From positions 1 through 64,000 of the forward strand of contig CAYUWG010000003.1 in the NCBI GenBank assembly GCA_964448285.1: a DNA stretch of 64,000 nucleotides, read 5' to 3'. Positions 43,284-51,478 of the stretch are shown in pieces. Every line of letters begins with the position of its first letter. Position 1 is the stretch's first letter. The notes under the pieces were generated by a model. That model had not been told where the DNA came from and ran no database searches. It saw nothing but the letters and a program-made list of their open reading frames with translations. Source of the stretch: CAYUWG01 sp964448285. GTDB lineage: Bacteria > Bacteroidota > Ignavibacteria > SZUA-365. The position numbers were made by a program, and so were the translations under genes.

Positions 43284-45488
43284 ATGTGGATATTTTCTTT
43301 CTTCTTCCTTCTCCTGCTAGCGAACATCGTAGTATGTCAAGAAAGCATGAACTTAAACAAGCTAGGCGAATACAAGTACGGTGGGAACGTTGCGTGCGGA
43401 TATATTGACAAGAACGGGCATAAATATGCGATGGTAAGCTCAGGGCCAAGACTTCATATTGTCAACGTTGATGACATTACAAAACCTGTCGAGGCGTCAC
43501 AACTCCTATTTCTTGATCGAATACAAAAGATTGTCGTTTACAATGGCATGGTATATATCGCCGCATTTTCCGATGGCATCCATGTTATCGACGTTAACAA
43601 TGGAAGTAATCCAACTGTAGTTGCTTCATATTCGCAAAATATGTACGCTGAAGGCGTAATAGTGGAAGATCGATACGCCTACATATCGAATGGCGGGTAT
43701 GGTTTGACTGTATTAGATTTATCAGGTCCAGGAATAATCACGCGCATTGCAGATATGCCTGTGCCAAACAATTGGGTGATGGATGTTGCAAAGGTCGGAT
43801 CTAACGTCTATCTGACCATGCAAGATACATTGTTCGTTGCCATCGATGTTTCAAATCCTGCGATTCCTAGACGCCTGCGATCATTCGACACCCCTGGAGG
43901 CTGGTCTTATGGGATGGTTTCACAAGGGAAGTATCTCTACATCGCTGACGGCGAGCATGGGATGCTCATCGTCAATGTCGGTGATCCTCTCTATCCTGTC
44001 GTTGTTGGTCAATACTCGTTTGGATCTACATGGGCGTCTCATGTCGCTGTGTCGGGTAATCACGCTTATCTCTCTGATCAAAGAGAATATCATGTTGTGA
44101 ATATTGACAATCCGCAGGCTCCTGTGGTCGAATGGAACGGAAGATACTATAACAAAACAAGATGGGGCGAATTTCGACAAAGCATTGTGGTAAATGGTGT
44201 AGCTTATGCTGCCTATTATTACAAGGGGCTGTCAATACTGGATGTAAGCAATCCAGCGTCATCCGTTTTCGAAACTGGTTTCCTTACAATAGATGTAGCA
44301 TCTACTGACATGAAGGTTGTTGATGGCAAGGCGTATGTAACAAAGATGTTTAACGGAATGGAGATTTATGATATAGCAGTTCCAAGTAGTATTAATAGAA
44401 TCGCTCAGTATGCACCTTTAGGCAGGAATGATGTACCGTACTATGGCTCATCGGTCGCAATCAACAACAAGGTAGCCTTTATGTCCGCCGGTAGTTATTA
44501 TCGCGGCGGTTTGAAAGCAGTTGATATTTCAAAGCCGGCACAACCGAAAGAACTGGGCGAAGCAATGATGGGTTCATATAGTTTTTATGGGAACAAGATC
44601 GCGGTTTCAGAAACGTCCCCTTACGCAATTATGTCAGCGAGCGACCAATATGTCTATGTCTTTAACATCTCTGATCCAGCTCATCCCGCACGTGTATCTT
44701 CTGTTTATCTCAAGGGTGATATTTGGAATATCCGTGTGTATGCGAGAACTGCTTTTATTGCAAATGGATCTAATGGAATCTTAAGTATGGATTTCAGCAA
44801 TCCGGGACAACCGTCATTGAATTCACTATTTTCCGACGTTGGCGTTGTTCATGACATTGTCATCGAAGGAAATCGAGTCTATATCGCAAGTCGTGATTCG
44901 GGTATCATCGGTTACAATATATCGGATAAGGACAACCCAAAGAGAATATTTAAGATCCCTGATGTTGCCGATCCAGTGCGATTGGCAAAACATCATAATC
45001 TTTTGTTTGTCATGAATGCTTTAACCCTGTTGGATGTGTACGATATTTCAAATGAAGCATCCCCGATAAAGGTGGGGTTTTATCGGAACGTTGGCACTCC
45101 ATGGTGGATGAATTGCAACGTTGAGGTAGATAGTCGAAATATTTATGTTCTACAAGGAGAATTAGGAATCACAATTCTAAATTATACGGGTCCTGTTGGA
45201 ATTATGGAAAACAAAGATGCTCCCAACTATGCTTTGAGCCAAAACTACCCCAATCCATTTTCTACATCTACAACGCTGTCATACTCACTTTTCACATCGG
45301 GGCAAGTCACACTCACCATCCACGATCTCCTCGGCAGGGAAGTGATGCGACTTGTGAGTGGAGAAGTGAAGACTCCCGGGACACACCAGGTCAGCGTCTC
45401 GGCAGCGAAACTCACACCAGGCGTGTACAGCTACCGGCTAAGCACGAATGAGAAGACGCTCACGAGAATGATGATCGTAACGAAATAA
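43284..45488 (+). CDS. T9SS-exported LVIVD-repeat propeller protein
   Basis: 734 residues. Signal peptide IFSFFFLLLLANIVVCQ. The body consists of repeated units such as GIHVIDVNNGSNPTVVASY, LFVAIDVSNPAIPRRL, MLIVNVGDPLYPVVVGQY and LSILDVSNPASSVFET, the LVIVD repeat that folds into propellers; at least ten units are visible. The end (YALSQNYPNPFSTSTTLSYSL...GVYSYRLSTNEKTL) is a T9SS type A sorting domain. Likely surface-attached or released; ligand unknown. Confidence 0.9.
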   Translation: MWIFSFFFLLLLANIVVCQESMNLNKLGEYKYGGNVACGYIDKNGHKYAMVSSGPRLHIVNVDDITKPVEASQLLFLDRIQKIVVYNGMVYIAAFSDGIHVIDVNNGSNPTVVASYSQNMYAEGVIVEDRYAYISNGGYGLTVLDLSGPGIITRIADMPVPNNWVMDVAKVGSNVYLTMQDTLFVAIDVSNPAIPRRLRSFDTPGGWSYGMVSQGKYLYIADGEHGMLIVNVGDPLYPVVVGQYSFGSTWASHVAVSGNHAYLSDQREYHVVNIDNPQAPVVEWNGRYYNKTRWGEFRQSIVVNGVAYAAYYYKGLSILDVSNPASSVFETGFLTIDVASTDMKVVDGKAYVTKMFNGMEIYDIAVPSSINRIAQYAPLGRNDVPYYGSSVAINNKVAFMSAGSYYRGGLKAVDISKPAQPKELGEAMMGSYSFYGNKIAVSETSPYAIMSASDQYVYVFNISDPAHPARVSSVYLKGDIWNIRVYARTAFIANGSNGILSMDFSNPGQPSLNSLFSDVGVVHDIVIEGNRVYIASRDSGIIGYNISDKDNPKRIFKIPDVADPVRLAKHHNLLFVMNALTLLDVYDISNEASPIKVGFYRNVGTPWWMNCNVEVDSRNIYVLQGELGITILNYTGPVGIMENKDAPNYALSQNYPNPFSTSTTLSYSLFTSGQVTLTIHDLLGREVMRLVSGEVKTPGTHQVSVSAAKLTPGVYSYRLSTNEKTLTRMMIVTK

Positions 45489-45511
45489 CACCATAAGGAG
45501 TTGATAACATC

Positions 45512-46018
45512 ATGAAGACCATTCTATTTCCCGCTCTCATTGGGCTGTACCTCATAACCAGTTTCTGTGGTTGCTCAGACGAAGCGACATCACCGCAGCA
45601 GCAGCTACCTTCTACCTTTATCGAAGCAACGATAAACGGCATACAGTGGCGAGCAGATTCCTCATCGAGGGTCTATTGCAACTATGATCCCTTGCTCGGC
45701 TCCAGTAGCTCAACAACGAAGATGGAAGTGATAGGTGAAAATCAGCTTACATTACTCCTGAGTATCGAGAAACCGTCTTTGGGCACCTTCATCCTCAGCG
45801 ATAAGTCGATGACCCGTGCTGCCCTAGACGATAATGGTCGAACAGCGTTCAACGGTATGAAATGGAAATCATACGACTCAAGCGGTGTCATAACAGTCAC
45901 TGCATTGAATAACATCCATCGAACGATTTCCGGAACGTTCGTGCTGGAATTAGAAAATCCACTTGCAGTGCCGGATGCGGTGATAATAACTGGGAGATTT
46001 GAAAACGTTCGATGGTAA
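45512..46018 (+). CDS. Small lipoprotein, DUF6252-like
   Basis: 168 residues. Signal peptide with Cys20/Cys22 (ITSFCGCSDE). The mature domain starts FIEATINGIQWRADSSS and ends GTFVLELENP...GRFENVRW, a pattern of small beta-barrel lipoproteins in Bacteroidota also seen in the second half of the lipoprotein at 28626. Function unknown. Twenty-three bases after the LVIVD gene, with AAGGAG before the ATG. Confidence 0.78.
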   Translation: MKTILFPALIGLYLITSFCGCSDEATSPQQQLPSTFIEATINGIQWRADSSSRVYCNYDPLLGSSSSTTKMEVIGENQLTLLLSIEKPSLGTFILSDKSMTRAALDDNGRTAFNGMKWKSYDSSGVITVTALNNIHRTISGTFVLELENPLAVPDAVIITGRFENVRW

Positions 46019-46239
46019 ACATGAACATCAATTCGTCTCTTCTCTTAACTTCTATGTCATTTTCAGCTAGAGTAATACCTGATTGATAAACTTGCAATTA
46101 CCAAATCCGGTGGTTATTCTATATCGTTATTACATTGTCTCTTGGTCAGTACGACATATAATAGATTATCCTTCGATCCACAACATGATGGAATACACCC
46201 ATCTTTCACTACACCACTCACCACAAAGGAGTTACACAT

Positions 46240-46722
46240 ATGAAACATCCATTACTCGTACTTTTTCTGACGCTCTGTCTCGTTGGATGCACAACTCGCG
46301 TCACTGACTTCACTATCATCAGCACGAAGAATCACTCGATCAACGTAAAGGAAAGTGCCAAGGGTCCTCGTGTCCTCGGTGAGGATATGGCCGCGATGAT
46401 CCTGTTCATCCCCACTGGTGCACCAAACGTGAAGAATGCAGTTGATCGTGCTATCGAAAATGCCGGCCCTGGATTCGACGCATTAGTTGACGGTGTCGTG
46501 AACTACTACTACGCTTACTTCATACTCGGTGCGTCTTTCGGTTACAAGGTCGAAGGAACGCCAGTTCGTACAGTAGACCTACGGAGCCAATTACAATTGG
46601 ACGGGAAGGATGTCGAAACCGCTCTCAATGGAATGAACATTCTCTATCACAGTAAACTCGGAATTCCAAATGATGAGGTGATAGAGCGCGTAACTGTCGC
46701 ACATCACGAGGAATCAGAATAA
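46240..46722 (+). CDS. Small lipoprotein of unknown function
   Basis: 160 residues. Lipobox LVGC (Cys16). The mature protein begins TTRVTDFTIISTKNHSINVK, then KGPRVLGEDMAAMILFIPTG and an internal hydrophobic segment VNYYYAYFILGASFGYKVEG. I do not recognise the family with certainty; it resembles small TRL-like or phage-lysis-like lipoproteins. AAAGGAG precedes the ATG. A hairpin terminator follows. Confidence 0.75.
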   Translation: MKHPLLVLFLTLCLVGCTTRVTDFTIISTKNHSINVKESAKGPRVLGEDMAAMILFIPTGAPNVKNAVDRAIENAGPGFDALVDGVVNYYYAYFILGASFGYKVEGTPVRTVDLRSQLQLDGKDVETALNGMNILYHSKLGIPNDEVIERVTVAHHEESE

Positions 46723-46747
46723 AGGCAAAATCCCGATTAGTCGCTAC

Positions 46748-46777
46748 CGAAAGGCACCTGCAACCGGGTGCTTTTCG
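46748..46777. terminator. Hairpin between convergent genes
   Basis: Arms CGAAAGGCACC (46748-46758) and GGTGCTTTTCG (46767-46777) with one wobble pair and an eight-base loop. It lies between the lipoprotein stop and the stop of the last Lon-like paralogue, so it may serve both strands. The T-run is weak. Confidence 0.6.
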
Positions 46778-46792
46778 TGTTTGATTAATGCT

Positions 46793-49123
46793 TCATTGCA
46801 ACCTCACCACTTCCACATACTTCCTGTTCATCGTGGGCGTCTTCACGTACTCATCGCCGTTCCAGTATTCGATATTGTCGATCAGGTTCTGCTTGTACTT
46901 CTCATCGAGTGTAGATGAGATCAAGCCAAGTCCTTTCATGAACTCGTGCATCCGATCATATGCCGTCGATGTGTTGACGGTCGTTGCTCGCATCGTTCGG
47001 AGATCGAACGTGTAGACAAGTGAAATGAGATAGGGCTCGTCCTTATCCGTCAACTTCGGTCCAGTTCCATGCTGAACTTGAACAGTGAAGTACGTCGAAT
47101 CCACGACTCCGAGATATGAACGACTGATCTTTTTATCGGGATTTTTCATTTCAACATCAGGGGTAGGGAAGTGGATGTGGTACACCTCCCGCGCTGCCGG
47201 CAGTTGTGGAATGAGAAGTCGATGCGATGCCCGTTGGGGTGAAACACCGTCTATGTAATCCGGATCGAGGACGACGATAGAGGATTGCCGATACCCGTTA
47301 TGCGTTCCTGCTATAAGGATCCACTGCTTCCCGTTCTGTCCCCGGATGACGCGCATCGTTTCCAGTGCACCGAGATGGAGGTATTCTGAAATCGTATTGC
47401 CATCTTGATCGAAAAGGCGTACGACATTCGTATAGAATGTATTTATTGCGGAGGCGACAATGCGGTCGTGCCGAACGGAGTCTCCCGGAACGAGAGCCAT
47501 CGTAGTTACTTGAAAGCCTTCTTCCGTCAGATAACTTCCTTCGAGTGTTTTGATTCCTTTGGAGATGGTCCTTGTCCAGAGCATCGTGCCATCGTTGTTC
47601 AGGCAATCGATTCTGTTTGCAAGTCCTTCCCCATGAAGATGTCTTAGGACGACTTCGTTCGAGTCATCCCTATCGATGTCGCGAACGATCCACAAACTTC
47701 CTGGCTCATGAAATCCACGAAACCATTCTGTGGTCATCGGTCTGCTTGGATCGTTGATCTCCTTTGACCACAGGTTTTTTCCATTTCTGTTCTGGATGAG
47801 GTAGAAATTCCCATCAACGGTCACATGGTCCGGATTCCGATCCCAGTCCACGAGAAGAAGGAGATAGCCGATAACGGCCAACACGATAAATGCAGCCGAT
47901 GAAGTAATGAGGCCTGCCTTATGTCTCCTTGCGAAGCGCACTGTTCGCTGCGAGAACGTGTACGGTTTGATGTGTATGATTTTCCTGTGTTCGGCTGCTT
48001 CGCGCAGGTGTCCGATGCTGTGGATTTCCAGAGATCGATTGGGGAATTCCTGAAGAAGTTCATCACGCGTCTCGATTGCCGCCTGTGTGTTTTCATGAGC
48101 GATCACCAATCGCTTGTAGGGCGAAAAAAAGAGCGTCCGCACTTTGAGCCGCACCTGCTTTTCATCGATGGGCAGGATGGCTCCGTCAGGTGCAATCAAT
48201 CCTGTGAAAACGGTTTCACCCACGGACAGGAATTGGTTTCGTCCGGGCATGCGGTTTGACAGCAGTGAAAGAAACGCGACCGCAGAACCGAGACCGAGCG
48301 AACGCCCAGCGTAATGGATGCGAGAGTTCTCGAATGTGAATGATACACTCAATGCGGATGGGACATTGCCTTCGAGGACTTCTTTGGCGAGCGCCCGCGC
48401 GGCTGCGACTGCGTTTCGCAGTTCCACTTCCACCGGCAGCGACTGTGCATGATCGAGCAACTGCGGAAAGCTGATCGCATCCTCGTTCCCCTCATGTTCA
48501 TCGAGTGCATACACCTTCAGGTTCGCAACAAGTCCGAATGGTTCCACGAGTTCGATCCGCCCATCCGTGACGTCGAATTCGAGAAGTGGAACCCGTGTGC
48601 AATTGGCATGCGACACTATTGACTCTCGCCAGTGCGAAGCGATGTCCTGAAGCTCCTGCCGATGTGTAGCCTGTGCATGCGGAAGCCTAGCGATCCACTC
48701 GTCGAGTACCGTCAACTCACGCGCGTGGGCCGTGGGGAGTTGTGGCGCAGTCTCATCCATTGCCCAGGGCTGTCCGAGATAGGCGTGCAGCGTGAGTTCC
48801 TTCCGACGGAGTCTCTCAAGGCACGGAAGAATTTCTTCTTCCCTTGTCACATCACGATAGTGGGAGGCAAGTTGGCTGGTGTGTCTTCTCAGTGACGCGA
48901 AGAAGTCTGGATGACAGCCGAGCGGCTGAACATTTGGGACGAGCGAGATTAGGTGCGAAAGTATTTCGCGGACATAGGAGCGATATCGTGGATCGCCGTT
49001 CCAGCGAAGGACTTCTTCCATCCAGCGGTCGATGAGAAACAATTGGTTCCGTTCGCTCTGCGCAAGAAGGTGGAGCGACTCGGTCAGGACTTCATACTGT
49101 CGATGGACTTCGGATGAGTGCAT
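46793..49123 (-). CDS. Lon-like domain / membrane helix / FG-GAP-like protein, paralogue 1
   Basis: 776 residues, last of three tandem paralogues. Residues 1-120 are helical (EVLTESLHLLAQSERNQ). Residues about 255-375 resemble the S16 Lon protease domain: GRSLGLG with Ser275 takes the place of GPSAGI, FTGLIAPDGAILPI matches MTGEITLRGQVLPI, and Lys327 (VRLK) fits the dyad Lys. The spacing of 52 (43 in E. coli Lon) includes a short insertion. One helix at 404-424 follows. The rest, outside the cytoplasm, contains an FG-GAP-like Ca-binding loop (VRDIDRDDSNEVVL). No AAA domain. Function unknown. It starts six bases after paralogue 2. Confidence 0.8.
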   Translation of the reverse strand: MHSSEVHRQYEVLTESLHLLAQSERNQLFLIDRWMEEVLRWNGDPRYRSYVREILSHLISLVPNVQPLGCHPDFFASLRRHTSQLASHYRDVTREEEILPCLERLRRKELTLHAYLGQPWAMDETAPQLPTAHARELTVLDEWIARLPHAQATHRQELQDIASHWRESIVSHANCTRVPLLEFDVTDGRIELVEPFGLVANLKVYALDEHEGNEDAISFPQLLDHAQSLPVEVELRNAVAAARALAKEVLEGNVPSALSVSFTFENSRIHYAGRSLGLGSAVAFLSLLSNRMPGRNQFLSVGETVFTGLIAPDGAILPIDEKQVRLKVRTLFFSPYKRLVIAHENTQAAIETRDELLQEFPNRSLEIHSIGHLREAAEHRKIIHIKPYTFSQRTVRFARRHKAGLITSSAAFIVLAVIGYLLLLVDWDRNPDHVTVDGNFYLIQNRNGKNLWSKEINDPSRPMTTEWFRGFHEPGSLWIVRDIDRDDSNEVVLRHLHGEGLANRIDCLNNDGTMLWTRTISKGIKTLEGSYLTEEGFQVTTMALVPGDSVRHDRIVASAINTFYTNVVRLFDQDGNTISEYLHLGALETMRVIRGQNGKQWILIAGTHNGYRQSSIVVLDPDYIDGVSPQRASHRLLIPQLPAAREVYHIHFPTPDVEMKNPDKKISRSYLGVVDSTYFTVQVQHGTGPKLTDKDEPYLISLVYTFDLRTMRATTVNTSTAYDRMHEFMKGLGLISSTLDEKYKQNLIDNIEYWNGDEYVKTPTMNRKYVEVVRLQ

Positions 49124-49129
49124 GGAAGT

Positions 49130-51475
49130 TCAGTTCTTTTTTCCTGTCGATTTTGCGACCGCTTCGAGATAGAAGCGGTTCATCGTCTGTGTTTTCACGA
49201 ACTTCTCCCCATCCCAATACTCGGTCTCCGCGAGTAAACTGTCCAAATACTGCTTCGAAAGTGGCTTAGAGGTTAAGCCGTTTTTTAGGGCGCGTTCGTA
49301 GTTCGTGTCGTACTCCGTCGAAGTACTCAATGAGAGCGGCTGAAGGTCTTCCGTGAAGTCGTAACGAAGGACAACCCATACAGGGGATTTGTGTGCTGGC
49401 GCTTCGTAGAGTGCTACCTGAACGGAGGTTTTGGAAACGCTGCGTATGAAAGGAAAAGGGTTCTTCTCATTCCCCTGGTACGCGTGATACACGTGGCTCT
49501 TCGGGAGCTTGAGGTACATTTTCTCGGTGCCCGGAGGAAGCTTCGGTTTCAGGAGGCGAATACGATCTTCCTGAGGACACACACCATTGATGATATCCGG
49601 ATCCAGGAGAAAGACGACCCCGCTATGAAATCCGTTGTGCGTTGCTGTCACGAAGATATTTTTCTTACCGGGAACGTCTGAATCGAAGACGGCGAGGTCA
49701 TTGATAGCACCCAGATGAAGGTAACTTTTTAAGATTCGGCCCTCAATATCCAGCACATACAGGAAGGAGGGGTAGAAGTCATGACTGGTTGTTACGACGA
49801 TCCGTTTCTTGCCGGTGGTATCAAGTTTTCCTACCCAGATATGTCGAACGCCGAATGCGTGTGTCATGTAAGCGTTCTCCGTCGTGATCACCGAGCCGCC
49901 GACCGCCGTCGCCCATCGCCGTGTTCCATCGCTGTTGTAGCAGTAAATGCTGTCCGAAAAACCGTGCTTCATCGCGTTGTGTCCGAGGAGAACTTCATTC
50001 CTACCGTCAGAATCAATATCCGCGATGGCGAATTGCTTCGTATATGGATCACAGAAAACTGCACTGCTTGGTGTTTCGATTCTCGGCGTCTCCGGCGGAT
50101 TGAACGACTTCTTCCACAACACATTCCCGTTTTTATTCCTTATCTGGTAATCGTTTCCATAGAGTGTAATTTGGTATGGATTCCTATCCCAATCCTCTAT
50201 CAGCAGCAAATACCCCACAACCATCACAACTACAAGAGCAAGCGATCCCATCGCTATCTGCGTCTGATGATGCTTGATCCGCCTCGTGATCCGTTGCTTC
50301 ATCGAGTACTGCCTCACCTCAAGTACCTGCCGGTGCTGCACTGCATCCCAAGCTCGGCGCAGAGGGAGGAGTTCGAGATGCCGAGTGGGATATCGCGCTT
50401 CGAGGGAACGGAGTGTTTCGGCTGCTGCGGTTTCATTCTCTTTCGGAAGAACGAGGCGTCTATACGGAGAGAAGAAGAGCGCTTCTGCTTTCCTTCGTAC
50501 GTGCTCATCATCCAGCGATAGGACTGCGCCGGAGGGATGAATCATTCCGGTCAGGACGTTCTCTCCGGATATCAGGGAGTATTGCCTACTGATGATCAGG
50601 CGTGACTGAGCGCTGTGCAGCGCAAGAGCGAAGCCTAATCCGAGCGAGCGTCCCGAAGTGTGTATCCGTGAATCGTCGAAAGCGACATGGCAGTTGATGC
50701 ATTTTTTCGGACTGATGTGAAAGAGCTTGGCGGAGATGATTCGCGTCGCCTCCGCCGCATTGTGGAGTTCTTCCTCCACACCCGAACTGACTGCATGGTC
50801 GAGCAGTTGCGGAAAAGAGATGATATCCTTGTCTGTATCATTGCCGTTGCTGTGAATGGTCACGCGCAGTCGAGCGATTTTTCCAAATGGGTGAAAACCG
50901 GAGATCATGCCTTCACTGTGGTCTGTTTCCAAGAGTGGAATCCGGGCGCAGTCCGGGTCGGTTCGAATGAGATCGTCCCAGTCTCGTGCGATGCCGCGAT
51001 ACAATTCTGCCTTCAGCTCGGAACCGGATTGCAGCTCTTCGATGAGATGATCCAAGGTCTGCCGCTCGTCTAATTCGACTGGTCCAGTGGAGAACTCATG
51101 CACAGGTCCATTCAATGGCGGACAGCCAAGCCATGCATGGATGGTCTGTTCATGTCGCAGTAGGTGCGCCGCGCATGTGAAAAACTCTTCCTCAAAGAAA
51201 AGAGCAGGATCACTTTCTTCGATACGCCGAATCGTGTTCCGCAACGAGGAAAAGAATTCCGGCGTGCAGCCAATCGGCTGGATCGATGGGATGAGAAGGA
51301 ATACTCGGGAGAGAAGTTCTCGCGTGTAGGAACGCAGCATCGCTTTATCATGTCGGTCATACGCGCGTCCCAGCCAACGCCCGATTAACGCGAGTTGATT
51401 CCTCTCGCTGGCGGATACGGTGTGAAGAGTTTCCGTCAGGAGATCATATTCGTCCTGTATGATGGCCGATCCCAC
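49130..51475 (-). CDS. Lon-like domain / membrane helix / FG-GAP-like protein, paralogue 2
   Basis: 781 residues, same architecture as its neighbours. Helical N-terminus (EYDLLTETLHTVSASERNQ). The Lon-like domain has Ser277 in SGRSLGLG and Lys329 in VRRK, again 52 apart, plus VLTGMIHPSGAVLSL and LFFSPYRRLVLPKENE. The helix at about 407-426 is preceded by the basic stretch MKQRITRRIKHH. The C-terminal domain has FAIADIDSDGRNEVLL, a canonical Dx-D-x-DG Ca loop. The GTG start at 51475 lies three bases after the paralogue 3 stop. The region around the helix is nearly identical to paralogue 3, unlike the rest. Confidence 0.8.
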   Translation of the reverse strand: MGSAIIQDEYDLLTETLHTVSASERNQLALIGRWLGRAYDRHDKAMLRSYTRELLSRVFLLIPSIQPIGCTPEFFSSLRNTIRRIEESDPALFFEEEFFTCAAHLLRHEQTIHAWLGCPPLNGPVHEFSTGPVELDERQTLDHLIEELQSGSELKAELYRGIARDWDDLIRTDPDCARIPLLETDHSEGMISGFHPFGKIARLRVTIHSNGNDTDKDIISFPQLLDHAVSSGVEEELHNAAEATRIISAKLFHISPKKCINCHVAFDDSRIHTSGRSLGLGFALALHSAQSRLIISRQYSLISGENVLTGMIHPSGAVLSLDDEHVRRKAEALFFSPYRRLVLPKENETAAAETLRSLEARYPTRHLELLPLRRAWDAVQHRQVLEVRQYSMKQRITRRIKHHQTQIAMGSLALVVVMVVGYLLLIEDWDRNPYQITLYGNDYQIRNKNGNVLWKKSFNPPETPRIETPSSAVFCDPYTKQFAIADIDSDGRNEVLLGHNAMKHGFSDSIYCYNSDGTRRWATAVGGSVITTENAYMTHAFGVRHIWVGKLDTTGKKRIVVTTSHDFYPSFLYVLDIEGRILKSYLHLGAINDLAVFDSDVPGKKNIFVTATHNGFHSGVVFLLDPDIINGVCPQEDRIRLLKPKLPPGTEKMYLKLPKSHVYHAYQGNEKNPFPFIRSVSKTSVQVALYEAPAHKSPVWVVLRYDFTEDLQPLSLSTSTEYDTNYERALKNGLTSKPLSKQYLDSLLAETEYWDGEKFVKTQTMNRFYLEAVAKSTGKKN

Positions 51476-51478
51476 GAT

